In this document: one piece after another, positions 24,781 to 34,192 of the stretch
Layout of the letters: the number at the start of each line of letters is the position of its first letter
How positions within the stretch are numbered: position 1 is the stretch's first letter
Assembly (NCBI RefSeq): GCF_000425265.1
Contig: NZ_KE384342.1
Location: forward strand, 62,001-126,000
Length of the DNA stretch: 64,000 bases
Reading direction: 5' to 3'
Origin: Maridesulfovibrio zosterae DSM 11974
GTDB lineage: Bacteria > Desulfobacterota > Desulfovibrionia > Desulfovibrionales > Desulfovibrionaceae
Translations under genes and position numbers: made by a program
The notes under the pieces: model-generated
What the model saw: only the letters and a program-made list of their open reading frames with translations
What the model was told of the DNA's origin: nothing
The model's database searches: none

Positions 24781-26328
24781 ATGTCTGATAAAGTATATAT
24801 CTTTGATACCACTTTGCGTGATGGCGAGCAGTCCCCCGGTGCAACAATGAATATGGGTGAAAAAATCACCATGGCACATCAGCTTGAATTACTGGGTGTC
24901 GATATTATTGAAGCAGGTTTTCCTGCCGCTAGTCAGGGTGATTTTGAAGCAGTAAGCCAGATTGCAAAATCTGTTGGAGATATTCAGGTTGCCGGACTTT
25001 GTCGTGCTTTAAAAGCTGACATTGATCGTGCTTATGAAGCTGTTCAGCATGCTAAGAACCCTAGAATTCACACCTTTGTGGCTACTTCTGATATCCACAT
25101 GAAGCATAAGTTCAATAAAGAACCTGATGAAATTCTGGAAATGGCTCGCAAAGCCGTGCGTCATGCCGTATCATTAACTCCAAACGTAGAATTTTCTGCT
25201 GAAGATGCCTCCCGCTCGCGCTGGGATTTTCTGGCGCAAGTCGTTGAAGCAGCTATTGAAGAAGGTGCAACTACAATCAATATTCCTGATACTGTTGGCT
25301 ATGCGCAGCCTGAAGAATTTGGAAAACTGATTTCTTACCTGCTGGAAACGGTACCTAACAGCGATAAAGCTATTTTCAGTGTTCATTGTCACAATGATCT
25401 TGGTTTGGGCGTTGCAAATACTTTGGCAGCGATAAAAGCCGGAGCAAGGCAGGCCGAAGTAACTTTGTCCGGTATTGGCGAGCGGGCAGGAAATGCAGCT
25501 TTGGAAGAAGTCATTATGGCTTTGCATACCCGCAAAGATTACTATGATGTAGAAACCTCCATTGTTACGGAACAACTGTTTCCATCCTGCCGCAGACTGG
25601 CAACTACAATAGGTCAGCCAATTTCGCCTTATAAAGCTATAGTCGGAGCGAATGCTTTTGCCCATGAGTCTGGTATCCATCAGGATGGTATGCTGAAAAA
25701 CCGCCAGACTTATGAGATCATGACTCCGGAATCCATCGGTAAAAAGGGCACATCCATTGTAATTGGTAAACACTCCGGTAGAAATGCCCTGGGTACCAAG
25801 CTTTCCGAGATGGGATATCAGTTGGATGATGAACAGATCTCGGCCGTTTTTGCGGCAGTAAAGACTCTGGCAGATAAAAAAGAAGAAATTTTTGATGAAG
25901 ACGTTGAAGCTTTGGTACTGGAAGAAGCTTATCGCATCCACGATTTGTATCGGGTAAAAGAGCTTTCTGTCTTTTCAGGGACTTCAGGTGTCTCACCTCA
26001 CGCAGCAATTATTCTTGAAGATTTCAGTAAGGATAAAGATAATCCGGTGAGACTTCAGGAAGTTGGTTTTGGTGACGGTCCGATTAATGCTGTATTTTCT
26101 ACTATTAATAAAATGGTGGATCGTGAGCCTAAATTGGAACTTTATTCTGTAAACGCAGTTACCGGCGGTACTGATGCTCAGGGTGCTGTAACTGTTCACA
26201 TCGAAGATGACGGTATAAAATCGATTGGGCGTGGCTCTGACGAGGATGTTATTGTTGCCAGTGCCAAAGCCTATATAAATGCCATAAACAGAGTTGAACG
26301 TATGAAACAGGAGAAAAATAATGCCTAA
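24781..26328 (+). CDS. leuA: 2-isopropylmalate synthase
   Basis: 515 residues, the usual LeuA length. It condenses acetyl-CoA with 2-oxoisovalerate, the first committed step of leucine synthesis. The signature [12 protein letters not shown] (about 9-20) carries the metal-binding aspartate. [16 protein letters not shown] holds the other metal ligands, and a C-terminal regulatory domain (about 390-505) is complete, so leucine inhibition is likely. GGAG sits eight bases before the ATG. It heads leuA-leuC-leuD-X-leuB and overlaps leuC by eight bases. No leader peptide with leucine codons or T-box was recognised upstream. Confidence 0.97.
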   Translation: MSDKVYIFDTTLRDGEQSPGATMNMGEKITMAHQLELLGVDIIEAGFPAASQGDFEAVSQIAKSVGDIQVAGLCRALKADIDRAYEAVQHAKNPRIHTFVATSDIHMKHKFNKEPDEILEMARKAVRHAVSLTPNVEFSAEDASRSRWDFLAQVVEAAIEEGATTINIPDTVGYAQPEEFGKLISYLLETVPNSDKAIFSVHCHNDLGLGVANTLAAIKAGARQAEVTLSGIGERAGNAALEEVIMALHTRKDYYDVETSIVTEQLFPSCRRLATTIGQPISPYKAIVGANAFAHESGIHQDGMLKNRQTYEIMTPESIGKKGTSIVIGKHSGRNALGTKLSEMGYQLDDEQISAVFAAVKTLADKKEEIFDEDVEALVLEEAYRIHDLYRVKELSVFSGTSGVSPHAAIILEDFSKDKDNPVRLQEVGFGDGPINAVFSTINKMVDREPKLELYSVNAVTGGTDAQGAVTVHIEDDGIKSIGRGSDEDVIVASAKAYINAINRVERMKQEKNNA

Positions 26329-27580
26329 AACATTAGCTCAGAAAATTTTACAGGCCCATACCGACGAAACAGTTAAGGAAGCCGGGCAGATTGTCCGCTG
26401 CAATGTTTCCATGGTTCTGGCCAATGATATTACCGCCCCTCTTGCTATTAAGTCATTTAAGGCTATGGGTGCGGATCAGGTTTTTGACAAGGATAAAGTT
26501 GCCCTTGTTTGTGACCATTTCACCCCTAACAAAGATATTGATTCCGCTGAACAGGTCAAAGTTGTCCGCGAATTTGCTCATGAAAAGAACATTACTCACT
26601 ACTACGAAGGTGGAGAAGTCGGTGTAGAGCATGCGCTGCTTCCCGAGTTAGGTCTTGTAGGCCCTTCAGATATAGTAATCGGAGCTGATTCTCATACTTG
26701 TACTTACGGCGGACTCGGAGCATTTGCTACCGGGATGGGATCTACCGATATTGCCGGAGCAATGGCTCTTGGAGAAACATGGTTTAAAGTACCTCCGTCC
26801 ATCAAAGTTGAAATCGAAGGAACTCCCGGTAAATATGTGAGCGCTAAGGATTATATCCTTAACCTTATCGGTACTATCGGTGTTTCTGGAGCATTATATA
26901 AAGCTCTCGAATTTAGTGGTTCTGTCGTTGACGATATGTCTATCGAAGGACGTATGACTATTGCCAACATGGCAATTGAAGCTGGTGGTAAAGTTGGCTT
27001 GTTTCCTGTTGATTCAAAGACTCTTGAATATTGCCAGGCTGCAGGTAGAACTGGAGATGTAGAGCTTCGTGCTGATGAAGGTGCTGTTTATGAGCGCGTT
27101 GTTAAAATAGATGTTACCGGCATGAAGCCCCAGATTGCATGTCCGCATCTTCCAGATAATGTTAAGCCTATAGATGAAGTTAAGAATATGAAAATTCACC
27201 AGGCTGTAATCGGTTCCTGTACAAATGGACGTATCTCCGATTTGCGTATTGCAGCAGAAGTACTCAAGGGGCGTAAAGCTGACAAAAATGTTCGTTTAAT
27301 CGTTCTTCCTGCAACTCCTTCTATCTGGAAACAGGCACTTAAAGAAGGTCTGATTGAGATCTTTATGGATTCCGGAGCAATTGTAGGACCTGCAACCTGC
27401 GGTCCTTGTCTCGGTGGACATATGGGTATTCTTGCTGGTGGTGAAAGGTCCATTGCCACCACCAACCGTAATTTCAGGGGACGCATGGGCAGTCTGCAGA
27501 GTGAAGTTTTCCTCTCTAATCCGGCTGTTGCTGCAGCAAGTGCTGTTGCCGGTGAAATTATCGACCCTGCAGCCCTGTAA
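26321..27580 (+). CDS. leuC: 3-isopropylmalate dehydratase large subunit
   Basis: 419 residues, the shorter HACN/LeuC type. The iron-sulfur ligands are visible in SCTNGR (about 299) and PATCGPCLGGHMG (about 357-369). GADSHTCTYGGLGAF and GMGSTDIAGAM form the substrate pocket. With LeuD it isomerises 2- to 3-isopropylmalate. It overlaps the end of leuA by eight bases; its ATG follows a ribosome site within leuA (AGGAG). A 4Fe-4S cluster makes it oxygen-sensitive, as expected for an anaerobe. Confidence 0.96.
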   Translation: MPKTLAQKILQAHTDETVKEAGQIVRCNVSMVLANDITAPLAIKSFKAMGADQVFDKDKVALVCDHFTPNKDIDSAEQVKVVREFAHEKNITHYYEGGEVGVEHALLPELGLVGPSDIVIGADSHTCTYGGLGAFATGMGSTDIAGAMALGETWFKVPPSIKVEIEGTPGKYVSAKDYILNLIGTIGVSGALYKALEFSGSVVDDMSIEGRMTIANMAIEAGGKVGLFPVDSKTLEYCQAAGRTGDVELRADEGAVYERVVKIDVTGMKPQIACPHLPDNVKPIDEVKNMKIHQAVIGSCTNGRISDLRIAAEVLKGRKADKNVRLIVLPATPSIWKQALKEGLIEIFMDSGAIVGPATCGPCLGGHMGILAGGERSIATTNRNFRGRMGSLQSEVFLSNPAVAAASAVAGEIIDPAAL

Positions 27581-27637
27581 TATTAATTGATATAAAGTTT
27601 CTAAGATGGAGCAATGCTCTTCAAGGAGAAATATAAT

Positions 27638-28132
27638 ATGACTATTCAAGGTACAGCGCACAGAGTAGGGGCGCATATTGACACTGATGCTATCATCCCA
27701 GCCCGTTTTTTGGTTACCACTGATTCTGCTGAACTTGGTGCTAACTGCATGGAAGGCCTCGAAGCCGGATGGATTAAACGTGTAAAGAAGAATGACATCA
27801 TGGTTGCCGATGAAAATTTCGGTTGCGGTTCATCTCGTGAACACGCTCCAATCTCCATATTAGGAGCCGGAATTCCAGTTGTTGTCGCTAAGAGTTTTGC
27901 CCGTATTTTTTATCGTAATGGCTTTAACATGGGGCTTATCCTTCTTGAAGTCGGAGATGATTTCGAGAAACTCGGAGACGGCGACCAGCTTGAAGTTGAT
28001 GCCGAGAAAGGTATAATTAAAAATATCACTACAGGTGAAGTTATCACTTGTGCGCCAGTTCCTCCATTTATGAAAGGAATTCTCGACTGTGGCGGATTGG
28101 TGGAATACGTTAAAGAGCGTCTGTCAAATTAA
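27638..28132 (+). CDS. leuD: 3-isopropylmalate dehydratase small subunit
   Basis: 164 residues from the ATG at 27638, set by AAGGAGA eight bases upstream; an ATG at 27614 lacks one. It contains the LeuD swivel-domain pattern: [12 protein letters not shown] near the start, [18 protein letters not shown] in the middle, and [14 protein letters not shown]. It is the partner subunit of LeuC. The small size and pairing with the 419-residue LeuC fit the two-subunit form. A small secreted-protein gene starts 12 bases after its stop. Confidence 0.95.
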   Translation: MTIQGTAHRVGAHIDTDAIIPARFLVTTDSAELGANCMEGLEAGWIKRVKKNDIMVADENFGCGSSREHAPISILGAGIPVVVAKSFARIFYRNGFNMGLILLEVGDDFEKLGDGDQLEVDAEKGIIKNITTGEVITCAPVPPFMKGILDCGGLVEYVKERLSN

Positions 28133-28144
28133 TCAGAGTTGATT

Positions 28145-28465
28145 ATGAAGTTCCTCTTTTTGGCATTCATATTAATACTCTGTGCAGTTACTCCTGCTCG
28201 GGCCGTAGATGTTTACGGCTGTATCGTGAATGAAACTCCTGACTCCATGAATGGCTTTATCTCATCTGATTCAGGGAAGTTAAATTTTACAGTGCAGGGT
28301 GATTATATATGGTGTTGCAAGTTGCCTGAGGGGAACTATTCAGTTTTTTCTGATGACAGTAAATTTAAGAAGAACTTTTCAGCTTCATGGCAGAGAAGTT
28401 TAGGTATGGCGGGGGATGAAATTCTCCACTGGGTTGTAAAAATTAAAGAACAGGATTTAGAATAA
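28145..28465 (+). CDS. small secreted protein of unknown function within the leu operon
   Basis: 106 residues from the ATG at 28145. The first 20 or so residues form a textbook signal peptide ([20 protein letters not shown], cut after ARA). The mature part of about 85 residues is polar with three cysteines (GCIV, then WCCK) and no recognised domain. The gene sits 12 bases after leuD and its stop (TAA) overlaps the leuB ATG by one base, so translation is coupled to both neighbours. Nothing in the sequence tells a function in leucine synthesis. Confidence 0.8.
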   Translation: MKFLFLAFILILCAVTPARAVDVYGCIVNETPDSMNGFISSDSGKLNFTVQGDYIWCCKLPEGNYSVFSDDSKFKKNFSASWQRSLGMAGDEILHWVVKIKEQDLE

Positions 28466-29532
28466 TGAAAATCTGCATGATGCCCGGTGACGGAATCGGG
28501 CCTGAAATAATGGAACAGGGCATTAAAGTTCTCAATGTTATAGCTGATAGGTTCGGTCATAACTTTGAAACTACCGAGGCTCTAATCGGCGGGATTGCCA
28601 TTGACGAAACGGGTGTTCCTCTTCCTGATGCAACTGTTAAAGCCTGCAAAGAAGCTGATGCAGTTCTGCTAGGCGCAGTTGGTGGACCAAAGTGGGATAC
28701 TATTGATCCTGCAATTCGTCCTGAAAAAGGTTTGCTTGGTATTCGTAAAGAACTTTCACTTTTCGCAAACCTTCGTCCTGCAGCTCTTTTTCCACAGCTT
28801 AAAGATGCTTGTTTTCTGCGTCCTGACATCGTCGCTAAAGGTATCGATGTTATGGTTGTTCGTGAACTTACCGGTGGAATCTATTTCGGCGAACCGCGTG
28901 GGACCAAAGAAGAAAATGGCGAACGCATGGGCTACAATACGATGGTTTACTATGAGCACGAAGTAAGACGTATTGCTAAAGTTGCTTTTGAAGCTGCTCG
29001 TAAGCGTAAAAAACGTCTTTGTTCTGTTGATAAAGCCAACGTTCTTGATGTTTCACGTGTATGGCGTGAGATTGTTATTGAAGTTGCAGAAGATTATCCT
29101 GATGTTGAACTCAGTCATATGTACGTTGATAACGCAGCAATGCAGCTCGTACGTGATCCTTCCCAGTTTGATGTTATCGTAACTGGAAATTTATTCGGTG
29201 ATATCCTTTCTGATGAAGCTGCTGTCATTACCGGATCTATCGGAATGCTGCCTTCTGCATCACTTGGTGAATCAAATCCTGGCCTTTTTGAGCCTATTCA
29301 TGGTTCAGCTCCTGACATTGCTGGACAGAATAAAGCTAACCCTCTGGCAACTATTCTCTCAATTGCTATGATGCTTCGTTATTCTTTCAACATGACTGAA
29401 GAAGCAGATTGTATTGAAGCAGCTGTAGAGAAAACTCTTGCTCAGGGTTTGCGTACTGGTGATATTATGGATGAAGGTGGAACCCTTGTCGGCTGTACCG
29501 AAATGGGCGAAGCTGTAATTAAAAATTTGTAG
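28465..29532 (+). CDS. leuB: 3-isopropylmalate dehydrogenase
   Basis: 355 residues. It oxidises and decarboxylates 3-isopropylmalate with NAD. Motifs of the isocitrate/isopropylmalate family: [10 protein letters not shown] at the start, GGPKWD, and the substrate loop [14 protein letters not shown] (about 133-146) with a tyrosine nearby. [27 protein letters not shown] and [18 protein letters not shown] close the list. The start overlaps the preceding stop. It ends the leucine operon and is followed by two terminators. Confidence 0.97.
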   Translation: MKICMMPGDGIGPEIMEQGIKVLNVIADRFGHNFETTEALIGGIAIDETGVPLPDATVKACKEADAVLLGAVGGPKWDTIDPAIRPEKGLLGIRKELSLFANLRPAALFPQLKDACFLRPDIVAKGIDVMVVRELTGGIYFGEPRGTKEENGERMGYNTMVYYEHEVRRIAKVAFEAARKRKKRLCSVDKANVLDVSRVWREIVIEVAEDYPDVELSHMYVDNAAMQLVRDPSQFDVIVTGNLFGDILSDEAAVITGSIGMLPSASLGESNPGLFEPIHGSAPDIAGQNKANPLATILSIAMMLRYSFNMTEEADCIEAAVEKTLAQGLRTGDIMDEGGTLVGCTEMGEAVIKNL

Positions 29533-29548
29533 GCGGAGCATGGCTCTG

Positions 29549-29584
29549 GAGTCCAAAGGATAGATTCTATCCTTTGGACTCTTC
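29549..29584 (+). terminator. hairpin terminator of the leu operon
   Basis: A 14-bp perfect stem (29549-29562 with 29568-29581, core GTCCAAAGGATA) has a 5-base loop. The trailing T stretch is weak (TTCCTT). Confidence 0.7.
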
Positions 29585-29630
29585 CTTATCAGCCCCTCCA
29601 TTTTTAATGGAAGTTTCTTATTCGATTATT

Positions 29631-29670
29631 GCGAGTGAAGTTGTTTTTAGAACAGCTCCCTCGCTTTTTT
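29631..29670 (+). terminator. second terminator after leuB
   Basis: GCGAG pairs with CTCGC, and an inner GTTGT with ACAGC, followed by T6 at 29665-29670. It follows the stronger hairpin and may back it up. Confidence 0.5.
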
Positions 29671-29732
29671 GGTTTATATGATTCATGACTATTTTTTACT
29701 AACATGTTGATTGATATAATTCTGGATAAACG

Positions 29733-31127
29733 ATGGCAACTTATAGCACTGATAAGAAGCATCCTTTTGAGGACAAACCGAATAAAACTTTGTTTGCTTT
29801 GGCTATTCCTGTTCTATTCTCTCTCGTGGCTGAGCCTGTAACAGGGTTGGTCGATACAGCTTTTGTGGCCCGCCTAGGATCAGAAGAGTTGTCTGCTCTA
29901 GGTATTGGTACCATGGTTTTTTCTTCTGTATTCTGGGTATTTGGATTTCTTGGGGTAGGAACACAGACTGAAGTTTCTCATGCTATAGGTAAAAAAGATT
30001 TTAAGCGTTCTTCTTCTCTGTGCTGGCTTGCGGTATTTATTTCAATAGGACTTGGATTGACACTTAGTATTTGTGCTTATCCTCTGTTGCCAAGTATTGC
30101 ACGACTTATGGGCGGTTCTGCTGAAGTACTTGGTTATGCAACTGATTATATGGATTATCGTTTGCTTGGAGCTCCTGCGGTTCTGGTTATGCTGTCGTGT
30201 TTTGGAGCTTTACGCGGGTATCAGGACATGCGCTCTCCGCTATGGATTGCTGTAGGGATTAACCTTTTTAATGTAGCTCTTGACTGGAGCCTTGTGTTTG
30301 GCCATGGACCATTTACTAAAATGGGTGTTGGCGGGGCAGCATTGGCCAGTTCTATCAGTCAATGGATAGGTGCAGTATGGGCTGTCTTAGTGGTCAAAAG
30401 ACACTATGGAGTTAATTTAGGTTTTAACCTAGCTGATGCTCGTCGGTTATTTGTTATCGGCGGTGATATGTTTGTGCGTACCGGAGGGGTTTGTTTCTTC
30501 CTGTTACTTTGTACCAGATTTGCTACGAAAGCAGGGGCTGAGGCAGGTGCTGCACATCAAGCTATTCGTCAATTTTTTGTGTTTTTGGCTCTTTTTTTAG
30601 ATTCTTTTGCTATCAGTGGGCAATCGCTGGTAGGTTATTTTATTGGTAGTGCAGATCGGCATACTGCGCGAAAAGTTGCTTCTTTAGTCTGTAAATGGAG
30701 TTTTGTGACAGGGATCTTGTTGACAGTTGTTATGTACTTTGGTCAGCAACCTGTTGCCTGGGTGTTAGTACCACAGGAGTCTGCAATGGTTTTCGCTCCT
30801 GCATGGCTTGCCGTTACCTTTTTGCAGCCAGTAAATTCTCTTTCATTTGCTACCGATGGTATCCATTTAGGGACAGGAGATTTTAGATATTTGCGCAATG
30901 CTATGCTGATAGCTGTTCTGGTCAGTTCGTGCGCTCTTTTTGTCGTTAATTATTACAAGCCGGAGCGGATGCTTCTCTGGATATGGCTGGTTGCAGGTCT
31001 CTGGACATTCCTTAGAGCCTTCTTTGGTATGATCCGCATATGGCCTGGAATCGGTAATAGCCCACTTGCGGTAAAAACAGCCAGAAGGTCACCAAATCAA
31101 CTTATTGACAGAGTGTCTGAAGAATAA
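29733..31127 (+). CDS. MATE family efflux transporter
   Basis: 464 residues with 12 hydrophobic helices. The N-terminal part, PNKTLFALAIPVLFSLVAEPVTGLVDTAFVARLG, is typical of MATE/DinF-type proteins, and the second bundle starts near residue 230 (LADARRLFVIGGDMF). MATE proteins export cationic drugs or metabolites in exchange for Na+ or H+. The ribosome site is weak (GGATAAAC). Its stop lies about ten bases before the cobalamin riboswitch, yet no link is implied, because the riboswitch acts downstream. Substrate unknown. Confidence 0.9.
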   Translation: MATYSTDKKHPFEDKPNKTLFALAIPVLFSLVAEPVTGLVDTAFVARLGSEELSALGIGTMVFSSVFWVFGFLGVGTQTEVSHAIGKKDFKRSSSLCWLAVFISIGLGLTLSICAYPLLPSIARLMGGSAEVLGYATDYMDYRLLGAPAVLVMLSCFGALRGYQDMRSPLWIAVGINLFNVALDWSLVFGHGPFTKMGVGGAALASSISQWIGAVWAVLVVKRHYGVNLGFNLADARRLFVIGGDMFVRTGGVCFFLLLCTRFATKAGAEAGAAHQAIRQFFVFLALFLDSFAISGQSLVGYFIGSADRHTARKVASLVCKWSFVTGILLTVVMYFGQQPVAWVLVPQESAMVFAPAWLAVTFLQPVNSLSFATDGIHLGTGDFRYLRNAMLIAVLVSSCALFVVNYYKPERMLLWIWLVAGLWTFLRAFFGMIRIWPGIGNSPLAVKTARRSPNQLIDRVSEE

Positions 31128-31136
31128 TATTACGCA

Positions 31137-31320
31137 GTTGCCTGAGGTGCTCTCACGAGCTTAATAGGGAATCCCGTTGAATTCGGGAACGGACCCGCCG
31201 CCGTGAGTCCTTGATAATTCACTCCACGTGAATCGTGTTTTTACGATTCTGGTGTGCCACTGAAATTTATTTCGGGAAGGCCTGGTATGAATGGGACGAG
31301 TCGGAAGACCTGCCTAGGTG
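31137..31320 (+). promoter_or_regulatory. cobalamin (B12) riboswitch
   Basis: It starts with the GAGGTGC-type P1/P2 region, continues with AATAGGGAATCCCGTTGAA and CGGGAACGGACCCGCCGCCGTGA, and later GCCACTGAAA, CGGGAAGGCC and AGTCGGAAGACCTGCC. These are the core of the cobalamin aptamer, in order, without gaps that break it. It stands before cbiK and the B12-uptake genes, which would be repressed when cobalamin is high. Confidence 0.93.
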
Positions 31321-31334
31321 CAAATCATAATTAT

Positions 31335-31433
31335 TTTGACTGATAACGGGGCTTTTATCTGTCAAACATTGCTTCGGTCAGTTAATGCTGTCCGGTTGCT
31401 GCACTTTTATTTAAGCCCCCCAAATTCCAGGAG
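31335..31433 (+). promoter_or_regulatory. likely riboswitch expression platform, translational type
   Basis: A hairpin (TTTGAC-N2-ATAA...TTAT-N2-GTCAAA, 31336-31366) exposes CGGGGCTT in its loop. This loop is complementary to AAGCCCC at 31413-31419, 10 bases before the cbiK ribosome site (AGGAG, 31429-31433). No T-run terminator is present, so control of ribosome access is more likely than attenuation. Confidence 0.45.
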
Positions 31434-31439
31434 ACTGTT

Positions 31440-32342
31440 ATGCAGTATCGTTTTGGGGACAAATTTAAAATTTTTCCCGCACTTATTCTTATTGTTCTTC
31501 TCGCTATTCCCTCATTGGCTCTTGCCGGTCACGGTGATGCTAAACCTGTTAAGAAAGGTATTCTGCTGGCTGCTTTCGGTTCCAGCATGGATGAAGCTCA
31601 GATTACTTTTGAGAATATCGATAAGGCTGTCAAAAAGGCTTTCCCTGATGTTCCGGTTCGGTGGGCTTTTTCGTCAGCTATTATCAGAAATATTCTGGCT
31701 AAAAACGGTCGAATTGTTGATTCTCCCGTTACCGCAATGTCTAAAATGATGGATGAGGGCTTCACTCATGTTGCTGTGCAGTCTTTACATACAATTCCAG
31801 GTGAAGAGTATTCCGGAATTGTTGAAACCGTTAAGAAATTTGAAGGTATGCCTAAAGGGATGACTAAGGTCACTGTTGGTAAGCCACTTCTTTTTTCTGA
31901 TACTGACATGAGAAGAACTGTTAAAGCAATTATTGCAAATATTCCTAAAGATCGTAAATCAAAGGATGCTGTGGTTCTTATGGGCCATGGAACTCCTCAT
32001 TTTGCAAATATCTTTTACCCCGCCTCCCAATATTATTTTGCTCAAGCTGATTCTAAGATTTTTGTAGGAACAGTAGAGGGCTCTCCAACTCTGGATGATG
32101 TGAAAGCGATGCTTGCTAAGAGTAAATCCAAAAAAGTGTATCTTATGCCTTATATGTCTGTCGCAGGAGATCATGCCCGCAACGATATGGCGGGTGATGA
32201 ATCTGACTCATGGAAATCAGTATTGACCAAAGCCGGGTATAAATGCGTACCTGTTTTGAAAGGTTCAGCTGAATTTCCTCAGGTTGTCGATATATGGGTT
32301 GATCATCTTAAGGTTGCTTTCAAGCATCTTGGAAACAATTAG
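31440..32342 (+). CDS. cbiK: sirohydrochlorin cobaltochelatase CbiK, secreted form
   Basis: 300 residues with a signal peptide (about 1-29, ending LALA). CbiK inserts Co2+ into sirohydrochlorin in the anaerobic cobalamin route. Metal-binding residues H183 (VLMGHGTPH), E213 (TVEGSP) and H245 (AGDHARND) equal 154, 184 and 216 in the mature protein. From memory these are the residue numbers of the active-site ligands in the periplasmic enzyme of Desulfovibrio vulgaris, which also bound heme; I cannot identify the heme histidine here. GGAG is seven bases upstream. The exported location suggests a role in cobalt or haem handling outside the cytoplasm. The btu transporter follows. Confidence 0.92.
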   Translation: MQYRFGDKFKIFPALILIVLLAIPSLALAGHGDAKPVKKGILLAAFGSSMDEAQITFENIDKAVKKAFPDVPVRWAFSSAIIRNILAKNGRIVDSPVTAMSKMMDEGFTHVAVQSLHTIPGEEYSGIVETVKKFEGMPKGMTKVTVGKPLLFSDTDMRRTVKAIIANIPKDRKSKDAVVLMGHGTPHFANIFYPASQYYFAQADSKIFVGTVEGSPTLDDVKAMLAKSKSKKVYLMPYMSVAGDHARNDMAGDESDSWKSVLTKAGYKCVPVLKGSAEFPQVVDIWVDHLKVAFKHLGNN

Positions 32343-32345
32343 TTT

Positions 32346-33419
32346 ATGAATGGACAGGTGGCAGGAATGAATGCAGAGGGCAGAAGAACACTTGCAGTAG
32401 TCGTACTGTCAGTGCTTGTGCCTGTATCCATTTTTGCTGCCTGTCTTTTTGGCGCATACAATACTGAGCCTGCACAGGTTTTAAGTGTATTTAAGTCCGC
32501 TTTGGGGTTAGGTGCAGTAAAAGTCGATTCAGCTCTATCGTTTATTATTATAGACTTACGGCTTAGCAGAGTTTGTCTATCTTTTCTGGTGGGCATGTCT
32601 CTGGCTGTAGCCGGAACAGTTTATCAGGGGATTTTACGCAATCCTTTGGCTGATCCGTTTACTTTGGGCGTAAGCAGCGGTGCGGCTTTTGGGGCCAGTC
32701 TTGCTATCTTTGCAGGGTCTACAGCTCTTGGAGTCGGCTTGTGGAAGGAGTTCGGGAATATGCTTCTGCCATTGGCTGCCCTTATCGGGGCGATGGTAGC
32801 ACTTGGCGCAGTGTTGATGCTGGGAAGGATTGGTGGAAGGCTGAGGCGGGAGACAATGGTTCTTGCCGGAATAGTCGTCGCCACATTTTTGTCGGCTTTG
32901 ATTTCTCTGCTCAAGTCTCTGGACGAAGATTCCGTAACCAGTATAGTTTTTTGGATTATGGGAAGTTTTCAGGGACGTGGCTGGGATCATATGATCTTAT
33001 TTCTGCCATACTTTATCGCTGGAATGATTCCTTTGATCTATTATTCACGGGAGCTTGATATCCTCTCACTTGGAGAAACTCAGGCCCGTCATCTAGGAAT
33101 GGATGTTTCCCGCGTACGCATGTTTCTGCTTATAGGTTCCGGGTTACTTACGGGCGCAGCTGTAGCTGTTTCAGGTATAATCGGATTTGTGGGGTTGATA
33201 GTCCCTCATCTGGTACGCATGTTTCAAGGAGCAGAGCACAGGCCATTGCTTGTTTCTTCATCACTTCTTGGGGGACTGCTTCTGGTTTGGTCTGATGTTA
33301 TTGCCCGTTCTCTATTATCTGGAGGGGAAGAGCTTCCTGTTGGAGTTGTGACTGCTCTTTTAGGCGGACCTTTTTTCTGTATGGTTTTGCGGTCCGGTTT
33401 TAACGGAGGCAGATCATGA
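32346..33419 (+). CDS. btuC: ABC transporter permease, FecCD/BtuC family
   Basis: 357 residues from ATG 32346; ATG 32367 (MNAEGRRTL) has a better ribosome site (AGGTGG) and may be the real start. Ten hydrophobic helices and the FecCD pattern are visible: RLSRVCLSFLVGMSLAVAG early, GVSSGAAFGA, and GFVGLIVPHLVRM late (about 286). Together with btuD and btuF it would import a corrinoid or iron chelate through the inner membrane. The riboswitch upstream points to a cobalamin compound. btuD begins in its last codons. Confidence 0.9.
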   Translation: MNGQVAGMNAEGRRTLAVVVLSVLVPVSIFAACLFGAYNTEPAQVLSVFKSALGLGAVKVDSALSFIIIDLRLSRVCLSFLVGMSLAVAGTVYQGILRNPLADPFTLGVSSGAAFGASLAIFAGSTALGVGLWKEFGNMLLPLAALIGAMVALGAVLMLGRIGGRLRRETMVLAGIVVATFLSALISLLKSLDEDSVTSIVFWIMGSFQGRGWDHMILFLPYFIAGMIPLIYYSRELDILSLGETQARHLGMDVSRVRMFLLIGSGLLTGAAVAVSGIIGFVGLIVPHLVRMFQGAEHRPLLVSSSLLGGLLLVWSDVIARSLLSGGEELPVGVVTALLGGPFFCMVLRSGFNGGRS

Positions 33420-34192
33420 TTAAGGTGAAAATGCTTTCTGCCGGATATGGAAAACATAAGGTTCTTCAAAACTTGAATCTTGAATTTCCAGCCGGAACCA
33501 TGACTGCAATTCTAGGTCCCAATGGCAGCGGTAAAACAACACTTGTTTCAACAATTGCCGGTGTGCTTAAGCCTTCAGCTGGAAGCGTGGAAGTACTTGG
33601 AGAAGATGTTCACAGTTATCACCCCCGTAAACTTGCTGAGCTTATGGCTGTTTTACCGCAAAGAGTGGAGCCCGCGTTTGGACTGACGGTCAAATCGATG
33701 GTTATGATGGGGCGATACGCTCATGGATCTGGTTTTTTCGGCTATGATTCTGAGGATGAATTTATTTGTAGTGAAGCAATTAAAACTGTCGGTATCAGTC
33801 ACCTTGTAGATCGTCCTGTTTCAGAATTATCCGGTGGGGAATTTCAGCGAGTTTTAATGGCTCGCACTGTTGCACAGCAGGCCGACATAATGCTTCTTGA
33901 TGAGGCTGCTTCTGGGATTGATGTTTCAGGCAAAATTGAGCTTTTTGATATGCTTCGCAAAATGAATACAGCTGGTGCAACTATCATTTGTGTTATCCAT
34001 GATTTAAATCTTGCCGCACTTTATTTTGATCGGCTGGTTTTTTTGTCTACGGGTAGAGTTCTGCACGATGGTTCACCCGAAGATGTGATCACAAGGGATA
34101 ATATTTCAGATGTTTATAACGTTTCTGTTGAGATTGTGGTTCACCCTGAGGCCGGTGTGCCTCAAGTCCTTTTTTCTCCTTGCTACAATTAG
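33416..34192 (+). CDS. btuD: ABC transporter ATP-binding protein, BtuD-like
   Basis: 258 residues, the size of FecE/BtuD ATPases. Walker A is GPNGSGKTT (about 34-42), Q-loop in VLPQR, signature LSGGEFQRV (about 136-144), Walker B IMLLDEAASGID, and the switch histidine follows in ICVIHDLN. It drives the BtuC channel. It overlaps btuC by four bases (ATGA). The 3' end overlaps the longest btuF frame by 83 bases. Confidence 0.93.
   Translation: MIKVKMLSAGYGKHKVLQNLNLEFPAGTMTAILGPNGSGKTTLVSTIAGVLKPSAGSVEVLGEDVHSYHPRKLAELMAVLPQRVEPAFGLTVKSMVMMGRYAHGSGFFGYDSEDEFICSEAIKTVGISHLVDRPVSELSGGEFQRVLMARTVAQQADIMLLDEAASGIDVSGKIELFDMLRKMNTAGATIICVIHDLNLAALYFDRLVFLSTGRVLHDGSPEDVITRDNISDVYNVSVEIVVHPEAGVPQVLFSPCYN

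Noticed and set aside
25174-25941. 255-codon minus-strand frame inside leuA
   Set aside because: Antisense to a well-conserved enzyme, no ribosome site, cysteine-rich composition typical of shadow frames.
31318-31749. 143-codon plus-strand frame over the end of the riboswitch and start of cbiK
   Set aside because: It overlaps the riboswitch platform and cbiK in another frame and has no ribosome site.
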